Positions 34,286 to 42,759 of a stretch of 64,000 nt of DNA are shown piece after piece. The translations under genes were made by a program, and so were the position numbers. This DNA comes from Cohnella mopanensis (GTDB lineage Bacteria > Bacillota > Bacilli > Paenibacillales > Paenibacillaceae), in NCBI RefSeq assembly GCF_022352055.1, contig NZ_JAKRWM010000017.1, positions 98,752 through 162,751 on the forward strand, given 5' to 3'. Every line of letters starts with the position of its first letter. Positions within the stretch are counted from its first letter, which is position 1. The notes beneath the pieces are model-generated. The model made no database searches. It was not told the DNA's origin and saw only the letters and a list, made by a program, of their open reading frames with translations.

Positions 34286-35293
34286 TTACCAAAATTTTCT
34301 CTCATAGACGTAGTCTTCATCGCCATACAGTTTCATTATTCCCTCCGTAATCCCTTCGTTTAGAGGTAACAAATAGCCTTGCTTGCCACCGTCCAGAGCA
34401 AACTTAAGTTTCTTTGACTTTCCTTCGCTATACGCGGAGATCTCACAAGAATTTATTCGATGCAGCTTTTTATTGTCATAGATGACAACGCTTAGATAAC
34501 CATGTGATCTCTTGACCGATATTCCTTCTTCATCCGGTGCGACAACAATCATCATCCCCTCGGCGCCAAGCTCCCCGTTGCGCAATCTTTGAACGGAATA
34601 CGTACTAGCTTCGCTTTCTCTGACTTCCAGTACGACCGCTTCATATTTGGAACTGATTACGTAATCGGAGATCGAAAGCTTCTTCTCCTTGATATAAGCT
34701 TTCAGTTCCTCCTCCGTGATTGGCTTGGCGGAATTATCGTCCCAATCGATCGGTTTCCTCCCCATCCATTCAACCCATTCTTCCTCCGGGTCCAGTTCGC
34801 TACGATACTTTTCATCGGTTCCGAGCGCAACGGATTTAGTCTGATTATTCCACTTCACTTCGATCCCCAACGCTTCCGCAACAGGCCTGAGCGGGATCAT
34901 CGCTTCCTGATCTTGGAGATAAGGAGGGGCTCCCTTCAAATCCCTCGTTGAAGTGATGTCTCTATTGCCATCGACTTGACGGTAACGGTATGTCTCTTCA
35001 CCGATCGCCATATTAATTTGAGCATTATGATTATAAATAGATATCTCGGAACGTCCTTTAGTTGTTAAATACTGCCCTTGAATCTGCGAATGCTCGAAGA
35101 TGCGGATCGGAACGAATATCCTTCCATTCTTAACAACCGCTGGAAGTGAATCTTGGAATAGGACTCGTTCGTTGTTGATGGTAACTCTCGTGTCTTTAAG
35201 GGTTGGCGATTGGGGCTCTGCCGCGCGAGTTTCCAATGGGTTAGCCAGAACAGCACTCATCATTATTGTTATTAGAAATAAACCTCTCTTCAT
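34286..35293 (-). CDS. Secreted protein with copper amine oxidase N-terminal-like domain
   Basis: 335 residues. Signal peptide (1-25, ending RAAEP), then a duplicated copper-amine-oxidase-N-like segment: FVPIRIFEHSQIQGQY and MIPLRPVAEALGIEVKWNNQTKSVAL. These domains are stalk or cell-surface binding modules in Paenibacillaceae rather than enzymes. The C-terminal half (about 185-335) is unassigned. ATG 35293 follows AAAGGAC. Confidence 0.8.
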   Translation of the reverse strand: MKRGLFLITIMMSAVLANPLETRAAEPQSPTLKDTRVTINNERVLFQDSLPAVVKNGRIFVPIRIFEHSQIQGQYLTTKGRSEISIYNHNAQINMAIGEETYRYRQVDGNRDITSTRDLKGAPPYLQDQEAMIPLRPVAEALGIEVKWNNQTKSVALGTDEKYRSELDPEEEWVEWMGRKPIDWDDNSAKPITEEELKAYIKEKKLSISDYVISSKYEAVVLEVRESEASTYSVQRLRNGELGAEGMMIVVAPDEEGISVKRSHGYLSVVIYDNKKLHRINSCEISAYSEGKSKKLKFALDGGKQGYLLPLNEGITEGIMKLYGDEDYVYERKFW

Positions 35294-35485
35294 GTTGTCA
35301 GTCCTTTCATCACGATTCGATTGTCTATTTATTCGCTTATTAGACATCGAATCCCTTTTAACGACAAAGTATTAGAACAGCTAGAATGAGTTTATTCAGC
35401 TTTCCATTTACGATGAATATCGCAATAGCCAAGCCCATAAGCTTGAGTATCACGCTATTTTATTTATTCTTCATCAAATCTTAAT

Positions 35486-35500
35486 TTAGAATAATTCTAA
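35486..35500 (+). promoter_or_regulatory. PerR box upstream of katA
   Basis: TTAGAATAATTCTAA is a perfect 7-1-7 palindrome matching the PerR consensus TTATAATNATTATAA at 13 of 15 positions. It lies 76 bases before the katA ATG. Confidence 0.65.
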
Positions 35501-35519
35501 AATAGTATTGATTATTTGT

Positions 35520-35534
35520 TGATAGTCGTTATCA
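35520..35534 (+). promoter_or_regulatory. Second Fur/PerR-like 7-1-7 box
   Basis: TGATAGTCGTTATCA matches the Fur-type pattern TGATAATNATTATCA at 13 of 15 positions. A TATAAA at 35536-35541 is a plausible -10, so the box would overlap the promoter. The factor (Fur or PerR) cannot be told from sequence. Confidence 0.45.
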
Positions 35535-35575
35535 TTATAAATATATTTACATTTGATCAAAGGAGTGATTGTCCG

Positions 35576-37033
35576 ATGAGTACACCGAATAACAAATTAA
35601 CGACCAGTTGGGGAGCTCCCGTAGGGGACAACCAAAACTCGATTACGGCAGGCGCACGCGGTCCTACGCTGATTCAAGACGTTCATCTGCTAGAGAAGCT
35701 CGCGCATTTTAATAGAGAGCGCGTACCGGAACGGGTCGTTCATGCCAAAGGGGCAGGAGCGCACGGTTACTTCGAGGTCACCAATGACTTATCGCAATAT
35801 ACGAAAGCCAGCTTATTCTCGGAATTAGGCAAACGCACTCCTATGTTTATTCGTTTCTCCACGGTTGCAGGCGAGCTCGGTTCCGCGGATACGGTACGCG
35901 ACCCGCGCGGATTCGCCGTGAAGTTCTATACCGACGAAGGCAATTATGATCTGGTCGGCAACAATACCCCTGTCTTCTTCATCCGCGACGCGATCAAGTT
36001 TCCAGACTTCATTCATACGCAGAAACGCCATCCTCAGACGCATTTGAAAAATCCGAACGCGGTTTGGGATTTCTGGTCCCTCTCCCCCGAATCTCTGCAT
36101 CAAGTAACGATCCTCATGTCCGATCGGGGCATACCCGCTACGCTGAGACATATGCATGGTTTCGGGAGCCATACGTTCAAATGGGTGAATGCGGACGGTC
36201 AAGCGGTATGGGTGAAATACCACTTCAAGACGGAACAAGGCGTTAAGAACCTGGATGTCGACCTCGCGGCCAAGCTTGCGGGGGAAAATCCGGATTATCA
36301 TACGGAGGAACTGTTCAACGCCATCGCTAACGGGGATTATCCCGCTTGGAGGCTTCATGTGCAGATCATGCCGTTGGAAGACGCGAATACTTACCGCTTT
36401 GACCCCTTCGATGTGACGAAAGTATGGTCCCAGAAAGACTATCCGCTCATCGAAGTCGGCCGCATGGTGCTCAACAGGAATCCCGAGAACTATTTTGCCG
36501 AAGTCGAGCAAGCGACCTTCTCCCCCGGCTCTTTCGTTCCAGGAATCGAGGCGTCTCCGGACAAAATGCTGCAAGGTCGTCTGTTCGCCTACTCCGACGC
36601 CCACCGTTACCGCGTTGGCGCCAATCACAATACGCTGCCTATCAACCGCCCGCAATCGGAAGTGAACACCTATCAACGCGATGGGCAAATGCGCTCCGAC
36701 AACAACGGAGGCGGTTCGATCTACTACGAGCCGAACAGTTATGGCGGACCGAAGGAATCGGCGGAGCACAAATCGGCTGCATTCGAGGTGTCGGGCGAAG
36801 CCGCTAGCGTAGCTTACGACCATCACGATCACTATACCCAGCCGGGAGACTTATATCGCTTGTTAAGCGAAGAAGAACGCGCGCGTCTGGTGGAGACGAT
36901 CGTAGGCGCGATGAAACCCGTGGAGAAGGACGAAATCAAGCTTCGCCAGATCGCGCACTTCTACAAGGCCGATCCCGAGTATGGCCAACGCATCGCCGAA
37001 GGTCTTGGATTAGCGGTTCCTCAGAACGCTTGA
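35576..37033 (+). CDS. katA: Vegetative catalase
   Basis: 485 residues, monofunctional haem catalase of the KatA type. The N-terminus NKLTTSWGAPVGDNQNSITA is close to Bacillus KatA. Active-site His is in RVVHAKGAGAHGYF, the Asn in GNNTPVFFIRDA and the haem-ligand Tyr in MLQGRLFAYSDAHRYRVG. ATG 35576 has AAGGAGTGA upstream; the frame extending back to 35516 runs through the operator region. It removes hydrogen peroxide in the cytoplasm, probably under PerR control. Confidence 0.96.
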   Translation: MSTPNNKLTTSWGAPVGDNQNSITAGARGPTLIQDVHLLEKLAHFNRERVPERVVHAKGAGAHGYFEVTNDLSQYTKASLFSELGKRTPMFIRFSTVAGELGSADTVRDPRGFAVKFYTDEGNYDLVGNNTPVFFIRDAIKFPDFIHTQKRHPQTHLKNPNAVWDFWSLSPESLHQVTILMSDRGIPATLRHMHGFGSHTFKWVNADGQAVWVKYHFKTEQGVKNLDVDLAAKLAGENPDYHTEELFNAIANGDYPAWRLHVQIMPLEDANTYRFDPFDVTKVWSQKDYPLIEVGRMVLNRNPENYFAEVEQATFSPGSFVPGIEASPDKMLQGRLFAYSDAHRYRVGANHNTLPINRPQSEVNTYQRDGQMRSDNNGGGSIYYEPNSYGGPKESAEHKSAAFEVSGEAASVAYDHHDHYTQPGDLYRLLSEEERARLVETIVGAMKPVEKDEIKLRQIAHFYKADPEYGQRIAEGLGLAVPQNA

Positions 37034-37111
37034 TGGAACGCTTGATGGAATCAAGAGCATGACGTTAAAGACTTAAGGCTACTGCTCTCCCTCTCTTAAT
37101 AACGGGGTTTA

Positions 37112-37285
37112 TACAGTTATTTCTGTTCTAATACGAGCTTTCTAATGAAATAACAGGAAATGTACAGTTATTTCATTAGAAGCTCCTGAATGTTCAACAC
37201 AACTTGCAAAATTAACTGTACTTATACAGGTAATGGCTATTAAGTAACGTTTCCTCGCCAAATAACTGTACTTATACAGTTATTT
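37112..37285. repeat. Cluster of ACAGTTATTT palindromes
   Basis: The gap 37034-37349 holds no gene but three related palindromes: a 14-bp perfect inverted repeat (37141-37154 with 37167-37180), a degenerate copy at 37213-37233, and a perfect 11-bp repeat AAATAACTGTA / TACAGTTATTT (37260-37270, 37275-37285). A lone TACAGTTATTT is at 37112. The same motif occurs twice in the 24.5-24.9 kb gap, so this is a dispersed family. Confidence 0.85.
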
Positions 37286-37336
37286 CTCATCCAAGTTTGA
37301 AATTGAGTTCGTCAGCAAGTTAACCTACCTAATAAC

Positions 37337-37368
37337 AAAGCCAGTCGAGCTACCCTCGGCTGGCTTTG
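37337..37368. terminator. Bidirectional terminator overlapping the lspA stop
   Basis: AAAGCCAG and CTGGCTTT with inner CGAG/CTCG pairs. The TAG of lspA (37352-37350) falls in the loop. Confidence 0.8.
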
Positions 37369-37799
37369 CGTTTGCCTATATAGTCTACAACGAAATAAAT
37401 AAGGAGCAATAGGACGCCTAACTCGATGGCATGATCTGCCACGTTCAGAATCCCGCCCGAGCGAATGATGAAATCCGTTACCTCGCCGTATATAAGACGA
37501 TCCACGCCGTTACCGATCGCCCCTCCAACAATAAATCCTAAACTACACTCCATCATAACGCCTTTTCTTGTTCCCGACCTCCTATAATACAGGACGCCTA
37601 TTACAAACATCATAGCAATAACTCCAAACAGTCTTCCATATCCTTGGAACAGGCTGCTAGCCATTCCGCTATTCTCGTAATGCGTGAACCTTATTCCCCA
37701 CAACGAAATATTTTCTCCGACATCTACGTGAATGCGGACGAGAATTTTGGTCACTTGGTCCACCAGGACTATGAATAGCGCAATTGCGTAAAATAACAT
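37350..37799 (-). CDS. lspA: Lipoprotein signal peptidase
   Basis: 149 residues with four TM helices and the catalytic aspartates in GGAIGNGVDRLIYGEVTDF and ILNVADHAIELG. The usual NSGAAFS motif is NSGMASS here. It cleaves prolipoprotein signal peptides within the membrane. It stands alone, away from rluD or ileS neighbours often found with lspA, and may be a second copy. Confidence 0.92.
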   Translation of the reverse strand: MLFYAIALFIVLVDQVTKILVRIHVDVGENISLWGIRFTHYENSGMASSLFQGYGRLFGVIAMMFVIGVLYYRRSGTRKGVMMECSLGFIVGGAIGNGVDRLIYGEVTDFIIRSGGILNVADHAIELGVLLLLIYFVVDYIGKRKASRG

Positions 37800-37934
37800 G
37801 CCGAAACTCCCTCTTCCCTGCCCAATCGCTTATTACGACTCCTCTCACAAGTATAGCTTATAACGGAGTTTAGTATTTTGGTATCTAATGGCATATTGGT
37901 GATGATGTGTATTTGACGACGGGTTACTCCAACA

Positions 37935-37966
37935 GCAAAAAACACCCTCAGAATGAGGGTGTTTTC
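37935..37966 (-). terminator. Intrinsic terminator after the sugar ABC operon
   Basis: AAAACACCCTC and GAGGGTGTTTT around ATTCT on the minus strand, followed by TTGC. It ends the 44.5-38.0 kb operon. Confidence 0.9.
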
Positions 37967-37987
37967 CGCGAACAAGTTTCCTCTGCG

Positions 37988-38863
37988 CTAACCTTTCACT
38001 GCGCCTAGGCTTAAACCGCCGATAATATACCTCTGAAAGAAAAGAAACACGACTAAGGGCGGCAGTAACGTCATGCTCAGAATGGCGAAGCGGACGTTCC
38101 AGTTAATCGTCGATCCGGGATAGATGATCTTCGTATAGATCGCGGCAGCTAGTGGCAGCTTGTCTTCCTGCATAACCAAGCTCGACCAATAGAAGTCGTT
38201 CCAAGTCGAAGCGAAACCCAATAAGATTAAAGTAATTAAGATCGGCGCGGACAACGGAATGGCGATATTGAGAAAACATCGAAACTCCGAAGCTCCATCG
38301 ATTCTCGCCGACTCGAATAGCTCCTTATGGATGCCGTCGAAGAAATTTTTCAACAACAGCAAGAAGAATGCGTTCGCCCCGGCCGGAAGCCAGAAAGCCC
38401 AGTAACTGTTTAATACGCCTAGCTCCTTGAGATTCAGGAAGTTCGGAATCAAATACGACGCCGAAGGAATAAGCAAGGTAGACATGAAATACAGCGTGAC
38501 CCATTTCTTGAACGGGACCCTCAGATGGGATAGGCTGAACGCCGCAAGTCCTAGAAAAGTCAAAGAAAAAAACGTGTTCCCCGCGAAGATGAAGATCGTA
38601 TTCTTGAAATGCATACCTATCTTGAGATAGGTTAACGATTCCTTATAGTTCCCCCACAACCACTTGCTCGGAAAGAATGGCGCTGGGAATGCGAAAAACT
38701 CCTTGGTCGACTTCAAAGAATTCAAGAACGTATTCACGAACGGATATAACATCGAAAGCGAGATCAGTACGATGCACGCAACCATAAAGGCGTACACGAC
38801 CTTCACGCCGGATTTGCGGAAGTCGTAGCGCGACATGATCGCGCGGTCATGGGCTGCCTTCAA
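37988..38863 (-). CDS. Carbohydrate ABC transporter permease (MalG/YtcP type)
   Basis: 291 residues, six TM helices, with the permease EAA loop ESARIDGASEFRCFLNIAIPLSAPI that docks the ATPase. The start is TTG 38863, which overlaps the stop of the preceding permease by four bases and follows GGGAGG; the internal ATG 38836 lacks a binding site. It pairs with the upstream permease. The ATPase is not encoded here and is probably a shared MsmX-type subunit. Confidence 0.88.
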   Translation of the reverse strand: MKAAHDRAIMSRYDFRKSGVKVVYAFMVACIVLISLSMLYPFVNTFLNSLKSTKEFFAFPAPFFPSKWLWGNYKESLTYLKIGMHFKNTIFIFAGNTFFSLTFLGLAAFSLSHLRVPFKKWVTLYFMSTLLIPSASYLIPNFLNLKELGVLNSYWAFWLPAGANAFFLLLLKNFFDGIHKELFESARIDGASEFRCFLNIAIPLSAPILITLILLGFASTWNDFYWSSLVMQEDKLPLAAAIYTKIIYPGSTINWNVRFAILSMTLLPPLVVFLFFQRYIIGGLSLGAVKG

Positions 38864-39765
38864 GCTTCGTCGCCTCCCTTGCGGATCTTGATCGTCAAGA
38901 TCGAGAAGACGACCAAGACGATGAACATGATGACCCCCATCGCGCTAGCCTTCCCAAAATTGAAGTAGGTGAAAGCTTCTCTAGTAGTCAGCAGGAGATA
39001 CGTTAACGTCGCATTGTCCGGCCCGCCGCCAAACATGAGCAGTTGGGATTGGAATGCTTGCGATGTCGCTATCAGTTGCAGCACGAGCAGGAGCAGGAGC
39101 AAGCCTTTCAAGCTGGGAAGCGTGACGTAACGAATACGAGCCCATACGCCCGCTCCGTCTAACTCCGCCGCCTCGTACAAGTCTCTCGGAATGGCGGCCA
39201 GGCCGGCAATATAGATCAGGGTCGCGCTTCCGAAATTTTGCCACGTCTCCAAAATAATCAAGGAAAATACGGCATGCTCCTTGCTATAGAAATCGAAGCT
39301 AGGCAAACCAATGTAATTCAAGAAAGAATTGATCGGTCCTACCGGATCATAAAACCACTGCCACATTCCATACAGCACGATCGCGGGAATGATGCTGGGC
39401 AAGTAACCTACGATTCTGGCCGGCCCCTGAAACCATTTCAACTCGGATACGGCTATCGCCATCGCGATCGGCACCCAGAACCCGAGTAACACCGCTAAGC
39501 CCATGTATACGAGCGTATTCTGGATTGCCGTATAGAAATCGGGGTTGCTCAGCACCTCGTTGTAATTTTGCCAACCTACGAAAGAGTTTCCGCTGATGAA
39601 ATCCACGTTATAGAAGCTATAAGCGACACCCTTGAAAATCGGGACCCACAAAAAGATAAAAAAGATGACGATTTCCGGTATCAGGAAGAGCATCCCCCAG
39701 AAATACCAGCGAGTCCGTCTGCGCAAGCCCGGTTTCGCGATCGGAGAATCCAATTGCAGCTCCAT
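38860..39765 (-). CDS. Carbohydrate ABC transporter permease (MalF/LplB type)
   Basis: 301 residues with six TM helices and the EAA loop YEAAELDGAGVWARIRYVTLPSLKG. Start ATG 39765 has GGGGAG 8 bases upstream; the GTG at 39774 is inside that binding site. It is cotranscribed with the following permease and the preceding solute-binding lipoprotein. Confidence 0.9.
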   Translation of the reverse strand: MELQLDSPIAKPGLRRRTRWYFWGMLFLIPEIVIFFIFLWVPIFKGVAYSFYNVDFISGNSFVGWQNYNEVLSNPDFYTAIQNTLVYMGLAVLLGFWVPIAMAIAVSELKWFQGPARIVGYLPSIIPAIVLYGMWQWFYDPVGPINSFLNYIGLPSFDFYSKEHAVFSLIILETWQNFGSATLIYIAGLAAIPRDLYEAAELDGAGVWARIRYVTLPSLKGLLLLLLVLQLIATSQAFQSQLLMFGGGPDNATLTYLLLTTREAFTYFNFGKASAMGVIMFIVLVVFSILTIKIRKGGDEA

Positions 39766-39837
39766 GCGTATCACTCCCCATCTATCGATCAGGGTCTATA
39801 CTGTAATCAGCATAGACCCCTCTCGTTTTCTCCGCTG

Positions 39838-41286
39838 CTACTCTATTTTTACTTTGTCGAAGGAGCCCTTCTGAAGTTTGGCCGCCGTATCGTCGAGAAT
39901 TTTCTGCAGATCCAAATCTCCTTTGCTCGTGAACACTTTCTGGATCGCGTTGGCCATCTCTCCATAGTAGGCTTGCGTTTCGTACGTCGCTTCAGGCTTC
40001 GATTCCATCAGCTTGCTTAATTCCGGTGAATACTTGTAGACGTTGTCATGCTTCGCCAAGATCTCCTCGTACTTCTTGCCATAATCGGAGCTGTCGTTCC
40101 AGTAGTTGATGAGCTGCGGAACGTATACTTGATTTTTGGCTTTCTGCGAAGTAATTTGCGCGTCGATCGAATCCAAGTACGCATCGGTGAAATATTCGTC
40201 GACGACGAAATCGAATGCGGCTTTCTGCTGTTCCTTCGTAGCCAATCCATTGATGACTTTATAATTGCCTCCGGCTACTCCGACATGCTTGCCGCCCTTC
40301 GTCATGGACGGGATCGGATACAACAGCACGTCGTCTTTATTAATGCCGCCTTGGTTAATCGCACCGTCTAGGGCATTTCCGCTTCCGCACATGACCATAG
40401 CACCGCGCCCTTGGTTGAACAGAGTTAATGCGTCCCCATAGCCTAATGCCCAGTTTTTCGGAATGACGTTCGCGTCTTTCAGGTTCTTGTAGAATTTCAG
40501 TGCATTAAGTCCCGCTTCCGAGTTGAAGGCTGCCGTTACTTTGCCGTCCGCTACGGTCTGAACTTCGCCGCCCGCCGAGTAGAGGAAGTTCGTCCAGTTC
40601 CATCCTGCTTCCGTACCTTTGCCCATCGGAATGAAACCCGCAATGCCCTTAGCCGGATCGTTGACCGCTTTCGCCGCCTCGATCAGTTCATCCCACGTCC
40701 AATCGAGCGGAGGCAACGGAACCCCTTTCTGTTCGAACAGCTTCTTGTTAATCGTGATCGTCATTCCGTAAGCGTCGATCGGAATGCCGTACGTTTTGCC
40801 TTCGATGATGTACGGCGCCAGAGCGAACTCGTTCAAATCTTTAGCATAAGGCCAATTGGCTAGATTATCGGTCAAATCGATAATCCACTTCTTGCTCGAC
40901 AATAGCTTGCCTTCGGTCGCCCAAGTCGTGAATTCCGTTTGCGCGCTGTTGGAAGCCATCTTGATCGCGATTTCCGTATTTTCATACTTCCAGTATTTAG
41001 GCGTAATCGTGACATTCGGATTTTTGGCTTCGAACCGTTTGATCTTGGCATTCAACGTCGCGTTTTCCTCCGTTTTGTCTGCAGCGAACGCATATGCGAT
41101 AATGCTGACCGGATCAGCGTTCGCCGGAGAAGGCGATGCTTCCTTCGAGCTTTCCACCGCAGGCGCCGACGTTGACTCTTTAGGCGACGCTGCGTTCGAT
41201 GACGACGGACTACTGTTATTGCTGCTTCCGCATCCCGCTATGACGATCACGAGTGCCAGCATGCTCACTAATAAACTCTTTTTCAT
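39838..41286 (-). CDS. Extracellular sugar-binding lipoprotein (ABC transporter)
   Basis: 482 residues. Signal peptide with lipobox IVIAGC, Ser/Ala/Pro-rich linker, then a family 1 solute-binding fold (FEAKNPNVTITPKYW; PPLDWTWDELIEAAKAV; GRGAMVMCGSG). It captures an oligosaccharide or sugar at the membrane surface for the two permeases. ATG 41286 follows AGGG by 6 bases; the TTG two codons earlier is an alternative. Confidence 0.92.
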   Translation of the reverse strand: MKKSLLVSMLALVIVIAGCGSSNNSSPSSSNAASPKESTSAPAVESSKEASPSPANADPVSIIAYAFAADKTEENATLNAKIKRFEAKNPNVTITPKYWKYENTEIAIKMASNSAQTEFTTWATEGKLLSSKKWIIDLTDNLANWPYAKDLNEFALAPYIIEGKTYGIPIDAYGMTITINKKLFEQKGVPLPPLDWTWDELIEAAKAVNDPAKGIAGFIPMGKGTEAGWNWTNFLYSAGGEVQTVADGKVTAAFNSEAGLNALKFYKNLKDANVIPKNWALGYGDALTLFNQGRGAMVMCGSGNALDGAINQGGINKDDVLLYPIPSMTKGGKHVGVAGGNYKVINGLATKEQQKAAFDFVVDEYFTDAYLDSIDAQITSQKAKNQVYVPQLINYWNDSSDYGKKYEEILAKHDNVYKYSPELSKLMESKPEATYETQAYYGEMANAIQKVFTSKGDLDLQKILDDTAAKLQKGSFDKVKIE

Positions 41287-41388
41287 TTTCAACCCTATCC
41301 CCTCTCGGTTTATCGTGTTTACATTTTTATCATAAAACCCCGCTATATCCCACGTCGATGTGCGATATATCGTTTGAGAAGGGATAAA

Positions 41389-42738
41389 TTATGATTGCGC
41401 GAATTTTGTATCATTTTTTATTTCCGATGGATTGACGCCGAAATGCTTCTTGAAAATTTTACTGAAGTGCTCCGGGGATTCGTAACCGATCTCGTCGGAA
41501 ATCTCGTATCTGCGCATATCCGTCGTGAGAAGCAACCGTCTGGCTTCCTCCATTCGCAGCTTCGTCACGTAGTCCCACAGGTTCATGCCTACGATTTTCT
41601 TAAACAAGTAACTGAGGTAATTCGGGCTCAAACAGATCGACTCCGCGATTTCCTGCAGCTTGAGTCCCTTCTGGCGGTAACTCCCGTCGATATACTGAAT
41701 CGCACTATGAATAAAAGAGTTGTTATCCTCGATGATCTGCTTCGTAACGGGAATGCCGCCGGCGGAAGGCAGCTCGTCGTGCCTGCCGAAATCCCCGATG
41801 TAAAACACATTATGGTCGCTATGCACGCCGCTCCAGCGAATCGCCTCGTTCGCTTCCTTGAACAGCGCCACCCAGCTGGAAATGCCCTCCTGAATACGGC
41901 TAATTCCGACTATGTTTCTCGTATGAATGAACTTCAGCAGGTTGTTATGCAGCAATTGGGCAATCATCGTCTGTTCGTTCAACCTTGTCGGACTGGCCAT
42001 CTCCTCTTGGCTAAACTGCAGAACGACAGCGATCGAATGGGTTCCACAATAGAAGACGAGGCTGTCCCAACGACTCAACGTCTCCTCCACGACATTCAGC
42101 GCCGCGTATCTTAGCAAGTTACGATCGCGGAAGGAGCGAATTTCTGCCTCGAACAGGCCTGCTTTCGATAAATCCAACTCAATCGCGAGAATGCAGTAAT
42201 AAGGGCCTTCGAATCGGCAGCCTAAGTAGGCGAACACTTCATCGACCTCGTCTTCCGCAACCCCTTCCGACACGAGCTCGTTCAGAATATGATTGCGACC
42301 CGATGCCATGTCCTCGAAGACGAATTTCTGATTAAACGTCGCATCGGTCAACGTACGCTGCTGCGTTTCCCGTTCCGTCAGGAACGATTGGACCGCCCGT
42401 ACGAGTTCCGCGGGAATGACCGGCTTCACGATGTATTCCTTCACGCCAAACCGTAGCGCTTTCTGCGCATATTCGAACTCTCCGTGCGCCGACAAAACGA
42501 TGATGGGCACCATCGGATTTTCCGTGAATATCGTTTCGATCAGCTCGATCCCGCTCATCAAGTCCATCTGAATGTCGGTAATGATCAGATCGATTTTCTC
42601 CAAGCGGATATAATCGAGCGCTTCGAATCCGTTATTGGCAATAAACACTTCCGTAATACCGATTCCAGCGTTCGTCAATACGGTTGCGACGCCCGTGCAG
42701 ATCATCGGTTCATCATCCACGACCAGAACGTGATACAT
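41389..42738 (-). CDS. YesN-type response regulator (REC + AraC HTH)
   Basis: 449 residues. Receiver domain (1-120) with phosphoacceptor Asp in LIITDIQMDLMSGIELI and switch Lys in YIVKPV; a central YesN-type region; and a C-terminal AraC double helix-turn-helix (about 345-445; LSPNYLSYLFKKIVG; YESPEHFSKIFKKHFG). It is the cognate regulator of the adjacent YesM kinase and likely activates the downstream ABC genes. Located 21 bases after the kinase. Confidence 0.93.
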   Translation of the reverse strand: MYHVLVVDDEPMICTGVATVLTNAGIGITEVFIANNGFEALDYIRLEKIDLIITDIQMDLMSGIELIETIFTENPMVPIIVLSAHGEFEYAQKALRFGVKEYIVKPVIPAELVRAVQSFLTERETQQRTLTDATFNQKFVFEDMASGRNHILNELVSEGVAEDEVDEVFAYLGCRFEGPYYCILAIELDLSKAGLFEAEIRSFRDRNLLRYAALNVVEETLSRWDSLVFYCGTHSIAVVLQFSQEEMASPTRLNEQTMIAQLLHNNLLKFIHTRNIVGISRIQEGISSWVALFKEANEAIRWSGVHSDHNVFYIGDFGRHDELPSAGGIPVTKQIIEDNNSFIHSAIQYIDGSYRQKGLKLQEIAESICLSPNYLSYLFKKIVGMNLWDYVTKLRMEEARRLLLTTDMRRYEISDEIGYESPEHFSKIFKKHFGVNPSEIKNDTKFAQS

Positions 42739-42759
42739 ATGAGTTCCCCCTGCCTTCCG

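Noticed and set aside
35825..36832. 335-codon open frame opposite katA
   Set aside because: Antisense to an intact catalase and made open by its codon usage; no ribosome binding site or recognisable domain.
37988..41286. Defective ABC transporter because no ATPase gene is present
   Set aside because: Many Firmicute sugar transporters share an MsmX-type ATPase encoded elsewhere.
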